Part shown: positions 27,413-36,976 of the stretch, in pieces
How the letters are laid out: every line of letters starts with the position of its first letter
Numbering within the stretch: position 1 is the first letter of the stretch
Assembly (NCBI GenBank): GCA_048266425.1
Contig: JBLWZN010000017.1
Span: forward strand, 1 to 64,000
DNA from: Cerina sp048266425
Lineage (GTDB): Bacteria > Bacteroidota > Bacteroidia > Flavobacteriales > Flavobacteriaceae
Length of the DNA stretch: 64,000 nt
Direction: 5' to 3'
The notes under the pieces: generated by a model
What the model saw: only the letters and a program-made list of their open reading frames with translations
The model's database searches: none
Told to the model about the DNA's origin: nothing
Position numbers and translations under genes: made by a program

Positions 27413-28108
27413 ATGAATTTTCATATCCTGGATGCTTTTTTGGAAAATAGTTATATTCCTTTATATGGCCTTACATTTCTAATTTCCCTTTGGCGGTATT
27501 CAAAATATTACGATACCCCATTGAAGTTCTTGCCGGCTCTCCTTCTCTATACCTTTCTAAACGAACTATTGGGCGAGATAGTCGCGGATTCCGCTAACTA
27601 CAACTTAATCTTCCAGGATAACTACTCAGACTATAACATTGTTATATACAACATCTATAATGTGGTGTTCTTTTTGTATTTTTATTATATATTCCGGTGC
27701 TACATCAAAAAGAAGGAATACAAGAAGTCCATTGCCATTGGCAGCTATGTATTTTTGGCCATTGCTATGATCAATCCATTCCTTCAGGATTTTGTAATTG
27801 AACCTCAATTATATACCTATGTTGTTGGTGCCGTAATCCTAATTGGTTGCATTATACTTTATTTTATTGAAATTTTGGGAAGTACCGGAATTCTATATAT
27901 CAGGGAAGACCTTTTGTTTTGGATCAGTGTTGGACTTCTGCTCTTTTATGTAGGATACATTCCAATTAAGTTAACAAGGTACTTCTTTGCCATTGAGAAC
28001 GTCGATGTTTATATGAATTTGCGAAGGGTACACCTTTTATTGATATTGATTATGTACGGGTGTTTTATAACTGGGTTCTTATGGATGAAAAGGAGGTTGC
28101 GGGACTAG
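27413..28108 (+). CDS. Multi-pass membrane protein upstream of histidine kinase
   Basis: The 231-residue protein is almost entirely hydrophobic, with about six or seven TM helices (for example 14-31, 39-55, 77-97, 107-124, 133-153, 166-187, 205-224). It has a short basic C-terminus (MKRRLRD). No known domain is recognised. Its last 28 bp overlap the start of the histidine-kinase gene, so translation is probably coupled and the two may act together as a split sensor. The kinase itself has only one TM helix. Confidence 0.8.
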   Translation: MNFHILDAFLENSYIPLYGLTFLISLWRYSKYYDTPLKFLPALLLYTFLNELLGEIVADSANYNLIFQDNYSDYNIVIYNIYNVVFFLYFYYIFRCYIKKKEYKKSIAIGSYVFLAIAMINPFLQDFVIEPQLYTYVVGAVILIGCIILYFIEILGSTGILYIREDLLFWISVGLLLFYVGYIPIKLTRYFFAIENVDVYMNLRRVHLLLILIMYGCFITGFLWMKRRLRD

Positions 28109-28833
28109 TATCCGTTCTTATCCTATTGGTCCTGGTAGTAGTAATTATTGTTTTGTTTACCATTTTTGTACGGCGTAAAAACAAATTACTGGAAGAGCAA
28201 GCCAGAACAAGGGAGACGTTCGGAAAAGAGCTGGCTGAAAGCCAAATTGAAATTAGGGAGGAAATCCTGCGGAATATAGGTTGGGAACTTCACGATAATA
28301 TTGGGCAATTGATGACCTTGGCCAAAATACAGGTGCAATCTGCCCAGGACGATCCCAAAATCTTGGACGAAGCCGCAGAAACCATTGGTACGGCCCTCAA
28401 TGAATTAAGAACACTTTCCAAACTAATAAGTCCGGAAGCCCTTAAAAGCCTTACGCTGCCACAGGCAGTAGAAATGGAGATAGCCCGGTTCAACAGGCTC
28501 AATTTTATCACCTCTACCTTTGAAGTGGAGGGGATCCCAAAAAAAATTGATTCCAAAAAGGAAATCATTCTCTTTCGAATTTTACAGGAATTTTTTTCCA
28601 ACACCATCAAGCATTCCAAAGCTACCAACCTAACTGTAGAATTTCATTATAGCAACAACCGGCTTCAAATCTTTGCCCAGGATAATGGAATCGGATTTTT
28701 GGATAGGGACAATTTTTCCGGTATTGGAATTAAGAATATGAAAAGTAGGGCCCAACTTATCCACGCCAAATTGGATATTGCTTCAAACCAGAACCAAGGT
28801 ACTTCACTTCGGTTGGAGTACTCCTTTTATTGA
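28081..28833 (+). CDS. Sensor histidine kinase (HisKA_3/NarL type)
   Basis: From the ATG at 28081 the product has 250 residues (an in-frame start at 28060 would overlap the upstream gene further). One TM helix (about 6-28) is followed by a linker and an H-box ILRNIGWELHDNIGQLMTLAKI. The phosphorylatable His lies in HDNIGQ, typical of HisKA_3 kinases. A HATPase_c domain follows (N-box EFFSNTIKHSKATNL, G1 DNGIGF, G2 GIGIKNMKSRA, and GTSLRLEY). It probably receives signals through the overlapping membrane protein and phosphorylates the response regulator 95 bp downstream. Confidence 0.93.
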   Translation: MDEKEVAGLVSVLILLVLVVVIIVLFTIFVRRKNKLLEEQARTRETFGKELAESQIEIREEILRNIGWELHDNIGQLMTLAKIQVQSAQDDPKILDEAAETIGTALNELRTLSKLISPEALKSLTLPQAVEMEIARFNRLNFITSTFEVEGIPKKIDSKKEIILFRILQEFFSNTIKHSKATNLTVEFHYSNNRLQIFAQDNGIGFLDRDNFSGIGIKNMKSRAQLIHAKLDIASNQNQGTSLRLEYSFY

Positions 28834-28928
28834 TCGATTTTATGGCCATATAGTTCGATGGCGTTCCCCCAAGGTATTTGGCAGCTTAGATTATAATTAA
28901 GCCAAAAGTAATTATTATCTTTAGGATT

Positions 28929-29564
28929 ATGAAACACACGGTTGTTGTCGTAGATGACCATATACTGTTAACCCAAGCCATTGCAGGGCTAATTGATGGG
29001 TTTGAAAACTTTACGACCTTGTATTGCTGCGATAATGGACAAGATCTCTTGGATTGCCTAAAGCGCTGCAAGGACATTCCCGAGGTGGTGCTTATGGATA
29101 TTAATATGCCGGTCCTTAATGGAATTGAAACTACCAAAATACTTAAGGAAAAATATCCTCAGATAAAAGTGTTGGCGCTCTCCATTGAAGTGAACGAGGA
29201 TACAATCCTACAAATGCTAAGGGCGGGGGCAAAAGGTTATCTAATGAAGGACACCAAAAAGGAAATCCTGGAAGAAGCTTTGTTCCAGGTCATTGAAAAT
29301 GGGTATTACCATACCAATTGTGTTACCAAATTATTGGTCGGACAATTGACCCATGATACCAAGGAATCCGAGTTAAAAGAGCGGGAAATGGAGTTTATAC
29401 AACTGGCCTGTACCGAAAAAACATATAAGGAAATCGCCGATACCATGTACCTCAGCACAAAGACCATTGAGGGGTATAGGGATGCCATTTACCAAAAACT
29501 GAACGTAAACAACCGTATTGGGCTTCTGCTCTATGCGATAAGAAACCATCTTTTTAATCCTTGA
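28929..29564 (+). CDS. NarL/FixJ-family response regulator
   Basis: The 211-residue regulator has an N-terminal receiver domain (VVVVDDHILLTQAI with the acidic pair; phospho-acceptor Asp in VVLMDINMPVLNGIE; conserved Lys in GYLMKD). It ends in a LuxR-type helix-turn-helix (about 145-205; LKEREMEFIQLACTEKTYKEIADTMYLSTKTIEGYRDAIYQKLNVNNRIGLLLYAI). It is the probable partner of the upstream kinase. The DNA target is unknown; autoregulation is plausible. Confidence 0.95.
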   Translation: MKHTVVVVDDHILLTQAIAGLIDGFENFTTLYCCDNGQDLLDCLKRCKDIPEVVLMDINMPVLNGIETTKILKEKYPQIKVLALSIEVNEDTILQMLRAGAKGYLMKDTKKEILEEALFQVIENGYYHTNCVTKLLVGQLTHDTKESELKEREMEFIQLACTEKTYKEIADTMYLSTKTIEGYRDAIYQKLNVNNRIGLLLYAIRNHLFNP

Positions 29565-29816
29565 ACCTGACCCTGCCAATTTTGGCAAAACGCAATTTGC
29601 GTCATGTTTTCACCCCAATCAAAATCCTTCATTTACCAAATTCCATAAATTTTAGAAATTACTACAGCTTTCCAGGACTACTGGGAGTCGACCCTTTCGG
29701 ACGGGTATCGATTTTATCTATATTTTTAGGATAAACCAAGATAAACTCTATGACGAACACCCATGTCCTGCACGGTTGTTGCACAATACCAGTTTTTTAA
29801 ACTAAAAAAAACTTAA

Positions 29817-30623
29817 ATGAAAGTATTAGTAATAGGTGCTGGAAACATGGGCCTCACATACGCTCAGGCTATGTCCAAATCCAAGCTCCTAAACAAAAGG
29901 AACTTATTGATTTTGGACAATTCCCAGGAAAAACTCGATTCCTTAAAAAAGAACTTGCAATTTGATGTCTATGATCGTTTGGAAGATTGTATTCCCATTG
30001 CAGACCTAATATTTATTGCGGTAAAACCTTATCACAGCGAGGACCTCTTCAAAAAAATAAAACCCTTGGTCAAACCCGGTCAAATTGCAATTTCGATCAT
30101 GGCAGGGGTCACAATAGCGAATATTCAAGAAGGGCTGGGGCTCCAGAAGGTAGTGCGTGCCATGCCCAACCTGCCGGCACAGGTGGGAAAAGGGGTAACT
30201 TCCTATACTGCATCGGATGCCGTTTCAAGAATAGAATTGCTTACCATTGAGAACCTATTGGATACCACCGGGAAATCCCTGAAAGTGAGCAGCGAAAAAT
30301 ATATTGATGCCTCAACCGGTATTTCTGGCAGCGGTCCCGCCTATGTATTCTATTTTATGCAAAGTATGATGGAAGCCGCCCTTAAAATGGGATTTTCGGC
30401 CAATGACTCCAAACTATTGGTCAGCCACACTTTTGAGGGTGCCGTGGAGCTCTTTAACCAATCCGACCTCTCCCCTAACAAATGGATGGAACGGGTAGCC
30501 TCTAAGGGTGGAACCACCCGGGCGGCCTTGGATTCCATGGAAGACAACAATGTAAAGGAACTGATCAAAGATGCGGCCTACGCAGCGTTTAACCGTGCCA
30601 TTGAGCTGGGCCAAAAAAAGTAA
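29817..30623 (+). CDS. proC: Pyrroline-5-carboxylate reductase
   Basis: ProC catalyses the last step of proline synthesis, NAD(P)H-dependent reduction of pyrroline-5-carboxylate. The 268-residue product has the Rossmann start KVLVIGAGNMGLTYAQAM, the AVKPYHSEDLFKKIKP segment, VVRAMPNLPAQVGKG and the family signature near residues 160-200 (SGSGPAYVFYFMQSMMEAALKMG, SHTFEGAVEL, KGGTTRAALDSMEDN). It is the first gene of proC-proB-proA (45 and 76 bp spacers), which holds the complete three-enzyme route from glutamate. Confidence 0.97.
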   Translation: MKVLVIGAGNMGLTYAQAMSKSKLLNKRNLLILDNSQEKLDSLKKNLQFDVYDRLEDCIPIADLIFIAVKPYHSEDLFKKIKPLVKPGQIAISIMAGVTIANIQEGLGLQKVVRAMPNLPAQVGKGVTSYTASDAVSRIELLTIENLLDTTGKSLKVSSEKYIDASTGISGSGPAYVFYFMQSMMEAALKMGFSANDSKLLVSHTFEGAVELFNQSDLSPNKWMERVASKGGTTRAALDSMEDNNVKELIKDAAYAAFNRAIELGQKK

Positions 30624-30668
30624 AGGGATTCCCGCGGTTTCACGGGAATAAAATAAGAAAATTTAAAC

Positions 30669-31439
30669 ATGTACAAGCAACGAATAGTGATCAAGGTCGG
30701 CACAAACGTAATGACCAATAAGAACAACAAAATAGTAAGACCGGTATTGCGGAATTTGGTACAGCAAATTGCAGAACTGTACGATCAAGATATTATCTCT
30801 GTATTGGTATCATCCGGTTCCGTAATTGCCGGAAAAGAAGTCCTGGGCGAAAGCAATATTGCTGATCGGTCGCAAAGAAGACAGGTTTATTCCGCCATAG
30901 GACAGCCGCGAATGATGCGACTGTATTACAATATCTTTAATGATTATGGACTTAAATGCGCCCAGGTCCTGGCAACTAAACGGGATTTTAACCCTGGAGT
31001 GCATCGGGACAATATGATAAAATGCTATGAAGGACTGCTCGCCGAAGGGGTAATCCCCATCGCCAACGAGGATGATGCCGTTTCGGTGACGAAATCCATG
31101 TTTTCGGACAACGACGAACTCGCCAGCTTGGTGGCGGAGCTGATCGATGCGGATAAGTTGATCATGCTTACAGATATTGATGGCCTGTATACCGGTAATC
31201 CAGAAGATAAAAATACCGAAATCATTAAGAATGTGACCGTTGATCAAAATGTGGATCAGTACATTCAGGATTCGGACAAGGGAGAAGCCGAAGGCCGAGG
31301 AGGTATGGGTTCCAAATTAAATATTGCCAAAGAGACCGCAGCCAAGAATATTCCCACCTATATCGCCAATGGACGCAGGGATCGGGTAATCTTGGATATA
31401 ATAGAAGGAAAGAACGTCGGGACAAAGATTTCCATGTGA
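30669..31439 (+). CDS. proB: Glutamate 5-kinase, without PUA domain
   Basis: ProB phosphorylates glutamate to start proline synthesis. The 256-residue protein has the amino-acid kinase fold: VIKVGTNVMTNKN, VLVSSGSVIAGKEVLG, RRQVYSAIGQPRMM, PIANEDDAV, FSDNDELASLVAELIDADKLIMLTDIDGLYTGNPED and GRGGMGSKLNIAKETA. It ends where the C-terminal PUA domain of the E. coli enzyme (367 residues) would begin, as in several other bacteria. A small hairpin (ATTCCCG/CGGGAAT) lies in the proC-proB spacer. Confidence 0.95.
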   Translation: MYKQRIVIKVGTNVMTNKNNKIVRPVLRNLVQQIAELYDQDIISVLVSSGSVIAGKEVLGESNIADRSQRRQVYSAIGQPRMMRLYYNIFNDYGLKCAQVLATKRDFNPGVHRDNMIKCYEGLLAEGVIPIANEDDAVSVTKSMFSDNDELASLVAELIDADKLIMLTDIDGLYTGNPEDKNTEIIKNVTVDQNVDQYIQDSDKGEAEGRGGMGSKLNIAKETAAKNIPTYIANGRRDRVILDIIEGKNVGTKISM

Positions 31440-31515
31440 TTTATATTATTTTTGACATAGCCTCCTACGGTTTACAACACAATGAATATCCGAATTCCGA
31501 ATAAAAATATTAAAA

Positions 31516-32715
31516 ATGAAACTTTTAGATATAAAATTAAAAAATAACGTCCTGCAATCCATGATCAAAATATTGGACCGTGATCGCAAGACCATTATAA
31601 ATGCCAATAAAAAAGATTTAGATCTTTTTGACAAAACGGATCGGGCCATGTACGACCGGCTTATCGTAGATGATAAAAAGGTGGATAGCATGATTACTTC
31701 TGTAAAGGAAGTTATGGTTCAGGAAGACCCCATCGGCAAGGTTAAGTCCTCCAAAACCCTGGATAATGGATTGATGATCATCAATAAAACTGCCCCCTTT
31801 GGCACCATCATGATTATTTACGAATCCCGGCCAGATGTAACCATAGAAGCTGCCGTACTGGCCTTTAAGGCCAACAATAAAATTCTTCTGAAGGGAGGGA
31901 AGGAAGCTTTGCACAGCAACAAGGCCTTGGTAAAATGCTGGCACGCCGCATTGGAAGAAAACGGATTGGACCACGGTTGGATCCAATTGCTCACCATGGA
32001 CCGGGCCCAAACCCAGGAATTTCTTAAAAATCCCACCGAAAAACTGGACCTTATTGTTCCAAGGGGCGGAGACAAATTAATCGCCTTTGTAAAGGAACAT
32101 GCCAAATGTGCCGTCCTTGTGAGCGGTAGGGGGAATAATTTTCTATATGTGGACAAGAATGCCGACTGGGACAAAACGGTAAAGGTTATCCTAAATGCCA
32201 AAACCCAAAAAATCTCTGCCTGTAACGCATTGGACAAAATCCTGATAAATGAGGAACTCCCCAACTACGGGGAAAGGGTCAAGGATTTGGGAAACTTGCT
32301 AAAAGCGAAGGAAGTTACCCTCATGGTGGATACAAAAACCAAGGAAATATTGGCCAATGAAGATATCATCATGGATGAAGCCGTATGGTACGAAGAGTTT
32401 TTGGCGATGAAAGGGGTTATAGGAACGGTGGTGGACATGTCCCAAGCGATTGACAAAATCAACAAATATTCGGGTGGACATTCCGCGACCATTATGACCC
32501 AGGACAAGGATACCGCTATGGAGTTTATGGAACAAGTAGACAATGCTGCGGTATATCACAACGCCTCTACCCGATTTACCGATGGCGGACAAATGGGCGT
32601 GGGCGCCGAATTGGCAATCAGCACCGATAAACTTCATCACCGAGGTCCGTTGGGATTGGAACAATTGACCACCAATAAGTACTATGTATTCGGGGATGGA
32701 CAGGTTAGGGAGTAG
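31516..32715 (+). CDS. proA: Glutamate-5-semialdehyde dehydrogenase (gamma-glutamyl phosphate reductase)
   Basis: ProA reduces gamma-glutamyl phosphate to glutamate semialdehyde. The 399-residue product shows the ALDH-like fold and ProA motifs: PFGTIMIIYESRPDVTIEAAVLAFKANNKILLKGGKEA, LIVPRGGDKLIAFVKEHAK, the active-site region NAKTQKISACNALDKILIN (Cys in S-A-C-N-A), and YHNASTRFTDGGQMGVGAELAISTDKLHHRGPLGLEQLTTNKY. It is the last gene of the proCBA operon. No clear terminator follows before the convergent DUF3500 gene. Confidence 0.97.
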   Translation: MKLLDIKLKNNVLQSMIKILDRDRKTIINANKKDLDLFDKTDRAMYDRLIVDDKKVDSMITSVKEVMVQEDPIGKVKSSKTLDNGLMIINKTAPFGTIMIIYESRPDVTIEAAVLAFKANNKILLKGGKEALHSNKALVKCWHAALEENGLDHGWIQLLTMDRAQTQEFLKNPTEKLDLIVPRGGDKLIAFVKEHAKCAVLVSGRGNNFLYVDKNADWDKTVKVILNAKTQKISACNALDKILINEELPNYGERVKDLGNLLKAKEVTLMVDTKTKEILANEDIIMDEAVWYEEFLAMKGVIGTVVDMSQAIDKINKYSGGHSATIMTQDKDTAMEFMEQVDNAAVYHNASTRFTDGGQMGVGAELAISTDKLHHRGPLGLEQLTTNKYYVFGDGQVRE

Positions 32716-32762
32716 ACCATTTTTATAAAATTCTACTCCTTTTTATCGAATCAATTTTCCAT

Positions 32763-33788
32763 TCAATGTTGGTGATCTTCCTCATAATGCATTCGTAGGA
32801 CGTCCTTCCCGAAATCATTGGTCAGGTCGCGAACCACGGTATGCACGTGGTTTCCATTATTTTGGGTGTTGTCGTACTCTATCAATAACACCGGTCCTTG
32901 TATGCAGTAGTATAGTCCGGTTCCATATTCCATTCCCCCTGCCCAAGCAAAATGTAACCGTTCCATTCCGGCATCTTCGATTTTGTTCCTGAAGTTCTTG
33001 GAAAATTGGGATTCATAATTATCCAAATAGGTGTTCAACAACTTTATAAAAATCTTTTGTTGCCCACTGTCCATATGGCCATAAGGGATTCCCTTGGGCT
33101 CGGTAAATTCAACCTCACGTTGGTTCCCGGTTATTATCTCCCTTGGGGCTTCATCCGAAAATTTTGCTTCCTTAAGCTGATCTTCCGAAAAAGAATGGAC
33201 CAATTGCAGCCCCAATTGACTCTCCAATTTTAAAACCTCAGTCCCCTTTTCCGGACCAGAATATACAATCCCCGGATTAGAGCCTAAAAACGACGGAGTG
33301 GAAGAAGCTATTTTCCCATCGGTGGAAGTAAAGTTCAAGGAAATGTGATGGCCTTCAAACCGCCATCCCCATGCATCATTGGGAGAGGGGGTACCAAAAA
33401 TGGAAAAATGATAATTTAGGGGGTCCCGCATAGATCTACCATCGGGCATCTTTAGCTTATCGTTTTCGATTTCCTTTAATACCAGCTCCAATTGTCGTAT
33501 TTCATCAGTTTTTCGATAACCCTCCGGGCTAAGGGAAGCTCTAAGCAATGCAAGTCCGGCCTCGGTTTGTTTTTCATCAAAATCATGAAATGTAGGTCCT
33601 TTTCGTTCTACCGGTGTAAAATACCAAGTTTTCCTTTCCTCATCATCAAGGGTGAAAACGGTTTTTGAACGCAATTCGGGGGATAGGGAATTTAAAAAAA
33701 CATTGGCCTTTTCCGACAAATCCTGAGCCAAAACACCTGTCGAAAACACTATATTACCGATGAGCAAAATGATATGTCCGGTTTTCAT
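32763..33788 (-). CDS. DUF3500 secreted protein
   Basis: The 341-residue product has a signal peptide (HIILLIGNIVFSTGVLAQ). The rest matches DUF3500: LSPELRSKTVFTLDDEERKTWYFTP, GLALLRASLSPEGYRKTDEI, YHFSIFGTPSPNDAWGWRFEGHHISLNFT, FLGSNPGIVYSGPEKGTEVL, and a His-rich end (NHVHTVVRDLTNDFG...HYEEDHQH). The several conserved His, Glu and Asp residues suggest a metal site. Function is not established. It converges with proA. Confidence 0.88.
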   Translation of the reverse strand: MKTGHIILLIGNIVFSTGVLAQDLSEKANVFLNSLSPELRSKTVFTLDDEERKTWYFTPVERKGPTFHDFDEKQTEAGLALLRASLSPEGYRKTDEIRQLELVLKEIENDKLKMPDGRSMRDPLNYHFSIFGTPSPNDAWGWRFEGHHISLNFTSTDGKIASSTPSFLGSNPGIVYSGPEKGTEVLKLESQLGLQLVHSFSEDQLKEAKFSDEAPREIITGNQREVEFTEPKGIPYGHMDSGQQKIFIKLLNTYLDNYESQFSKNFRNKIEDAGMERLHFAWAGGMEYGTGLYYCIQGPVLLIEYDNTQNNGNHVHTVVRDLTNDFGKDVLRMHYEEDHQH

Positions 33789-33907
33789 AATACGTAGATC
33801 TATGTGATTAACTTATCCGGGGTTAAAAGGATTGGCCCCAATAATTCCCTATTTAAGACTTTTCAGGTTTTAAATTACGGAATTTTGGAATATCATTCCT
33901 AATTAAA

Positions 33908-33939
33908 CAAAAAAAGGCCCTGCGACATATCGCAGGGCC
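33908..33939 (-). terminator. Terminator of the 34644 lipoprotein gene
   Basis: GGCCCTGCGA (33916-33925) and TCGCAGGGCC (33930-33939) form a perfect 10-bp stem with a 4-nt loop. On the minus strand seven T follow. It sits 27 nt after the stop codon. Confidence 0.9.
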
Positions 33940-33966
33940 CCTCCTAATTCTTAACCACGGAAAAAA

Positions 33967-34644
33967 TTACTTTTTCTTGCTCTTTAATGCATCTGTTAGT
34001 GCAATGGCATAATCATTGGCAGCTACGCTCGCTTTTTGGGGATCCTCCATTTTAGAGGTAACTATAGCAACCATTTGCTTATCCTCGGGCAAATCCAAGT
34101 TATATACCAACGTTTGTAGAACATAGGTTTTCACGGTACGGGTGGTGGTCGTAGTTGGCATATACACACCGCTATCCCATGTAGAATAGGCCAAAGGCAT
34201 GCCATAGAACCCATAAAACCCACCGTAATATTGAGGATAGTAGCTGGGGTAATATCCGGCCCCGGCATAATACCCACCATCCGTTGTAGTCTGTTCCGCT
34301 TCTTGATAATCCTTGACCACACTGATTACAACCCCATTATAACCTTCGCTCTCCAAGATGGACCTAATCATCTCCCCTCTTTTTTCATCTGGTTTATCCG
34401 GGTTCAATTTTGGGAACTTTTTATAGCTCTCCGTTGCCTTAAACCCCTCTTTGATCAATTGTGCAGTTAATGCATCTTCAAAAGCATACCGTGCCTGAGG
34501 ATTGTTGGTTCGGGCCACTACCAAAATATTCTTGTCCCTCATGGTACTAGCATTGTCACCTTTCCAGGAATCAAGAACTTTCACCGAGGAACAACTGTTC
34601 ATTACAACGGCAAGGGCAACAATGGGTAAGATAAATTTTTTCAT
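33967..34644 (-). CDS. Lipoprotein with Tyr/Gly-rich insert
   Basis: The ATG at 34644 gives 225 residues with a clean lipoprotein signal (MKKFILPIVALAVVMNSC). A longer frame from 34713 would bury this signal and is rejected. The mature protein starts SSVKVLDSWKGDNAS and has a DUF4136-like flavour (ARYAFEDALTAQLIKEGFKATES, GYNGVVISVVKD). A Tyr/Gly-rich loop (YYAGAGYYPSYYPQYYGGFYGFYG) is followed by a C-terminal half resembling TYVLQTLVYNLDLPEDKQMVAIVTSKMEDP. Envelope location is confident; function is unknown. It has its own terminator. Confidence 0.85.
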   Translation of the reverse strand: MKKFILPIVALAVVMNSCSSVKVLDSWKGDNASTMRDKNILVVARTNNPQARYAFEDALTAQLIKEGFKATESYKKFPKLNPDKPDEKRGEMIRSILESEGYNGVVISVVKDYQEAEQTTTDGGYYAGAGYYPSYYPQYYGGFYGFYGMPLAYSTWDSGVYMPTTTTTRTVKTYVLQTLVYNLDLPEDKQMVAIVTSKMEDPQKASVAANDYAIALTDALKSKKK

Positions 34645-34831
34645 AAGTGTTCTAAAATAAGTTTTTAAATGAAGTTTTGGTTTAAAATATAACGCCGTAC
34701 AGTTGATCATCACTTGCGTCCAGCAGGTTGCAAGGTAACAAAATTTAATTCCTGACCCACAAAAACTTATCGATTAATAAGAAAGGTTGCCTTAAACCAA
34801 AAATGAAGGTCCCGACAGATCCACATACCAT

Positions 34832-36460
34832 CTATTTCAAAATACTTCGATATTTATTCCCATCGGCCAAAAGTGCGGTACCGGCCAAAATGGATTCATC
34901 GTGATTCAGATAGTAATCGTAGAGTCCCTCCCGGTAGAAATACCTTTTTATAATTTCATCTTCCAGGTTCTTTTCTATCTCCTTCTTGTATTTATCCATC
35001 GCCAAAACCTTGCTTTTATCGATAGCCAATAAAAGTTTTTTATAGTCCTCTTGAACTTCAGGTCCAAAAATATCACTCTCTTCGACTACCATGGATTCCT
35101 TTATGGCCTTTTCGGTCTGGGTCTCAAAATCAAATTTGCTCTGACCGACGTATTTCTTAAAGTCTTCGAAGTTTCCATCCGAAAATCGAAAATCATTCAG
35201 ATTATCCAACTTGTTCTTATAGTAGTAATCCGTGGCATAGTCAAAAATCACATTATCGGCCAGCATGGCACGGGTGAGCGCATTTGTTTTTTGGGCGGTA
35301 ATTTCCACATCGGGAAGTATTCCGCCACCGTCTTGTACCTTGCGGCCGTTTTTGGTTGTAAAATCGTTGAACTTGGTCTTCCTAACCGCATGTCCCTGGT
35401 TGTCACGATGCCAATAATCCAAGGATTGTATACACCGCCCGGAAGGCGTATAATATCTACTGATGGTCACCTTTAATTGGGTCCCATAAGTCAATTTCAT
35501 AGGACGTTGTACCAGGCCTTTGCCAAAGCTTCTGGCACCCATGATCACGGCGCGATCCAGGTCTTGAAGACTACCTGATACAATTTCACTTGCAGATGCA
35601 CTCCTGCCATTTATCAAAACCACCAATGGAATTTCGGTATCCACGGGTTTGTTTTTGGTCCAATATTCCTGATTAAATTTTTTTACCTGGGATTTGGTGG
35701 TCACTATGAGTTCCCCTTTGGGCACAAAAAGATTTGTAACATTGATCGCTTCGGACAATAATCCTCCCGGGTTGCCCCTCAGGTCCAAAATCAGGCGTTC
35801 CGCTCCCTGTCCCTTTAGATCCTTTAGCGCTTTCTCGGTCTGTTCCGTCGCCTTGGAGTTAAATTTGGATAGCACAATGTATCCAGTTTTGGCATCCACC
35901 ATTTTATAGTAGGGCACCGCGTCTATTTCTATGGCTGCCCTGGTTATCGTCGCCGTTTTTGTTTGTCCCTGTCGCACATAGGTTACCTCAACGCTTGTGT
36001 TATTGGACCCCTTTAGAAGATCACTGGCATCTTCTTTAAAGTTTGATAGGTCGATATCCCCTATTTTAACGATTTCATCCCCTGCCTTGAGGCCCGCCTT
36101 ATCGGCAGGCGACCCTTTGTAAGGCTCAACAATTAACAATTTGTCCTTAAAGGACCGAACCACGGATCCAATACCGGAATATTCCCCGGCATTGTTGATT
36201 TTGAATTCCTCCACATCCTGTTCGTTCAAAAATTTGGTATACGGATCTAGGTCATCCAACATGTTCTTGATTGCGGTATCCATCAATTCCGCCGGATTGA
36301 TTTCATCCACATAATTCATGTTGAGTTCCTTAAATAGGGTGGTGAAGATTTCTATCTGTTTGGCAATCTCAAAAAAATCAGTTTTAAAACTACTGCCCAC
36401 CAACAACATGGTGATGGCAAGTATCGGAATCAGCATCCGTTTTTTGTTGAACCGTTTCAT
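34832..36460 (-). CDS. S41-family C-terminal processing peptidase
   Basis: From the ATG at 36460 the product has 542 residues, starting with an N-terminal anchor (MLIPILAITMLLVGSSF). A PDZ domain (about 75-165; GIGSVVRSFKDKLLIVEPYKGSPADKAGLKAGDEIVKIGD) is followed by the S41 catalytic domain. The nucleophile Ser lies in LINGRSASASEIVSGSLQD and the general-base Lys in GARSFGKGLVQ. The C-terminal ~150 residues are helical. It resembles CtpA/Prc periplasmic proteases. Upstream in-frame starts would overlap rnpA and place ~30 polar residues before the anchor. The stop of rnpA is 64 bp upstream, so co-transcription is likely. Confidence 0.92.
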   Translation of the reverse strand: MKRFNKKRMLIPILAITMLLVGSSFKTDFFEIAKQIEIFTTLFKELNMNYVDEINPAELMDTAIKNMLDDLDPYTKFLNEQDVEEFKINNAGEYSGIGSVVRSFKDKLLIVEPYKGSPADKAGLKAGDEIVKIGDIDLSNFKEDASDLLKGSNNTSVEVTYVRQGQTKTATITRAAIEIDAVPYYKMVDAKTGYIVLSKFNSKATEQTEKALKDLKGQGAERLILDLRGNPGGLLSEAINVTNLFVPKGELIVTTKSQVKKFNQEYWTKNKPVDTEIPLVVLINGRSASASEIVSGSLQDLDRAVIMGARSFGKGLVQRPMKLTYGTQLKVTISRYYTPSGRCIQSLDYWHRDNQGHAVRKTKFNDFTTKNGRKVQDGGGILPDVEITAQKTNALTRAMLADNVIFDYATDYYYKNKLDNLNDFRFSDGNFEDFKKYVGQSKFDFETQTEKAIKESMVVEESDIFGPEVQEDYKKLLLAIDKSKVLAMDKYKKEIEKNLEDEIIKRYFYREGLYDYYLNHDESILAGTALLADGNKYRSILK

Positions 36461-36524
36461 CTGCTTTATACTTAAATTATTGCTTTGGGGCCAGGCTATC
36501 GGGTTATTCAATTTATAACCAACA

Positions 36525-36905
36525 TTAAAGAGCCTTGCCATTTTTTTCAACAAACTTGTGCAGCACTGCTTTTATACTTGCTTCCACTTGTTCGTACTCG
36601 GGCATTTCCTTGCCAATATATAAAAATAGAAACGCAAAGTTACCCTCGATGTTGTTAAAAACAAGGTGTTTGTTCAATCGATAGCTTTCCCGTAATAACC
36701 GTTTGATCCGGTTCCTTTGGACTGCCCTTTTAAAATTTCTTTTGGAAACGGTTACCCCGGCCTGAATCTGCACGTCTTCGGGCAATTCTGTTCTTAGGTA
36801 GATGAGTTTTACGGGATAACTACTAATTCCCTTGCCGCCCTCGAACAACTGTTCGATCAGTTTTTTGCGCTTAAGCTTTTCTTTTTTAGGGAAGGAAAAA
36901 TCCAT
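36525..36905 (-). CDS. rnpA: Ribonuclease P protein component
   Basis: RnpA is the protein subunit that helps the RNase P RNA mature tRNA 5' ends. The 126-residue basic protein has the signature VTVSKRNFKRAVQRNRIKRLLRESYRLNK (about residues 50-78) and the start FSFPKKEKLKRKKLIEQLFEGGK. It lies upstream of the S41 peptidase rather than next to rpmH. Confidence 0.96.
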   Translation of the reverse strand: MDFSFPKKEKLKRKKLIEQLFEGGKGISSYPVKLIYLRTELPEDVQIQAGVTVSKRNFKRAVQRNRIKRLLRESYRLNKHLVFNNIEGNFAFLFLYIGKEMPEYEQVEASIKAVLHKFVEKNGKAL

Positions 36906-36976
36906 TGTTTGAACGGGGTCATCTATCTCGTGTAAAAGTAGAAAAACAGAACGAAACTTATCGGCTTAACTTAACA

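Noticed and set aside
29750..29800. A 16-codon frame (MTNTHVLHGCCTIPVF) before proC as a possible proline leader peptide
   Set aside because: It has only one Pro codon and no terminator hairpin between it and proC.
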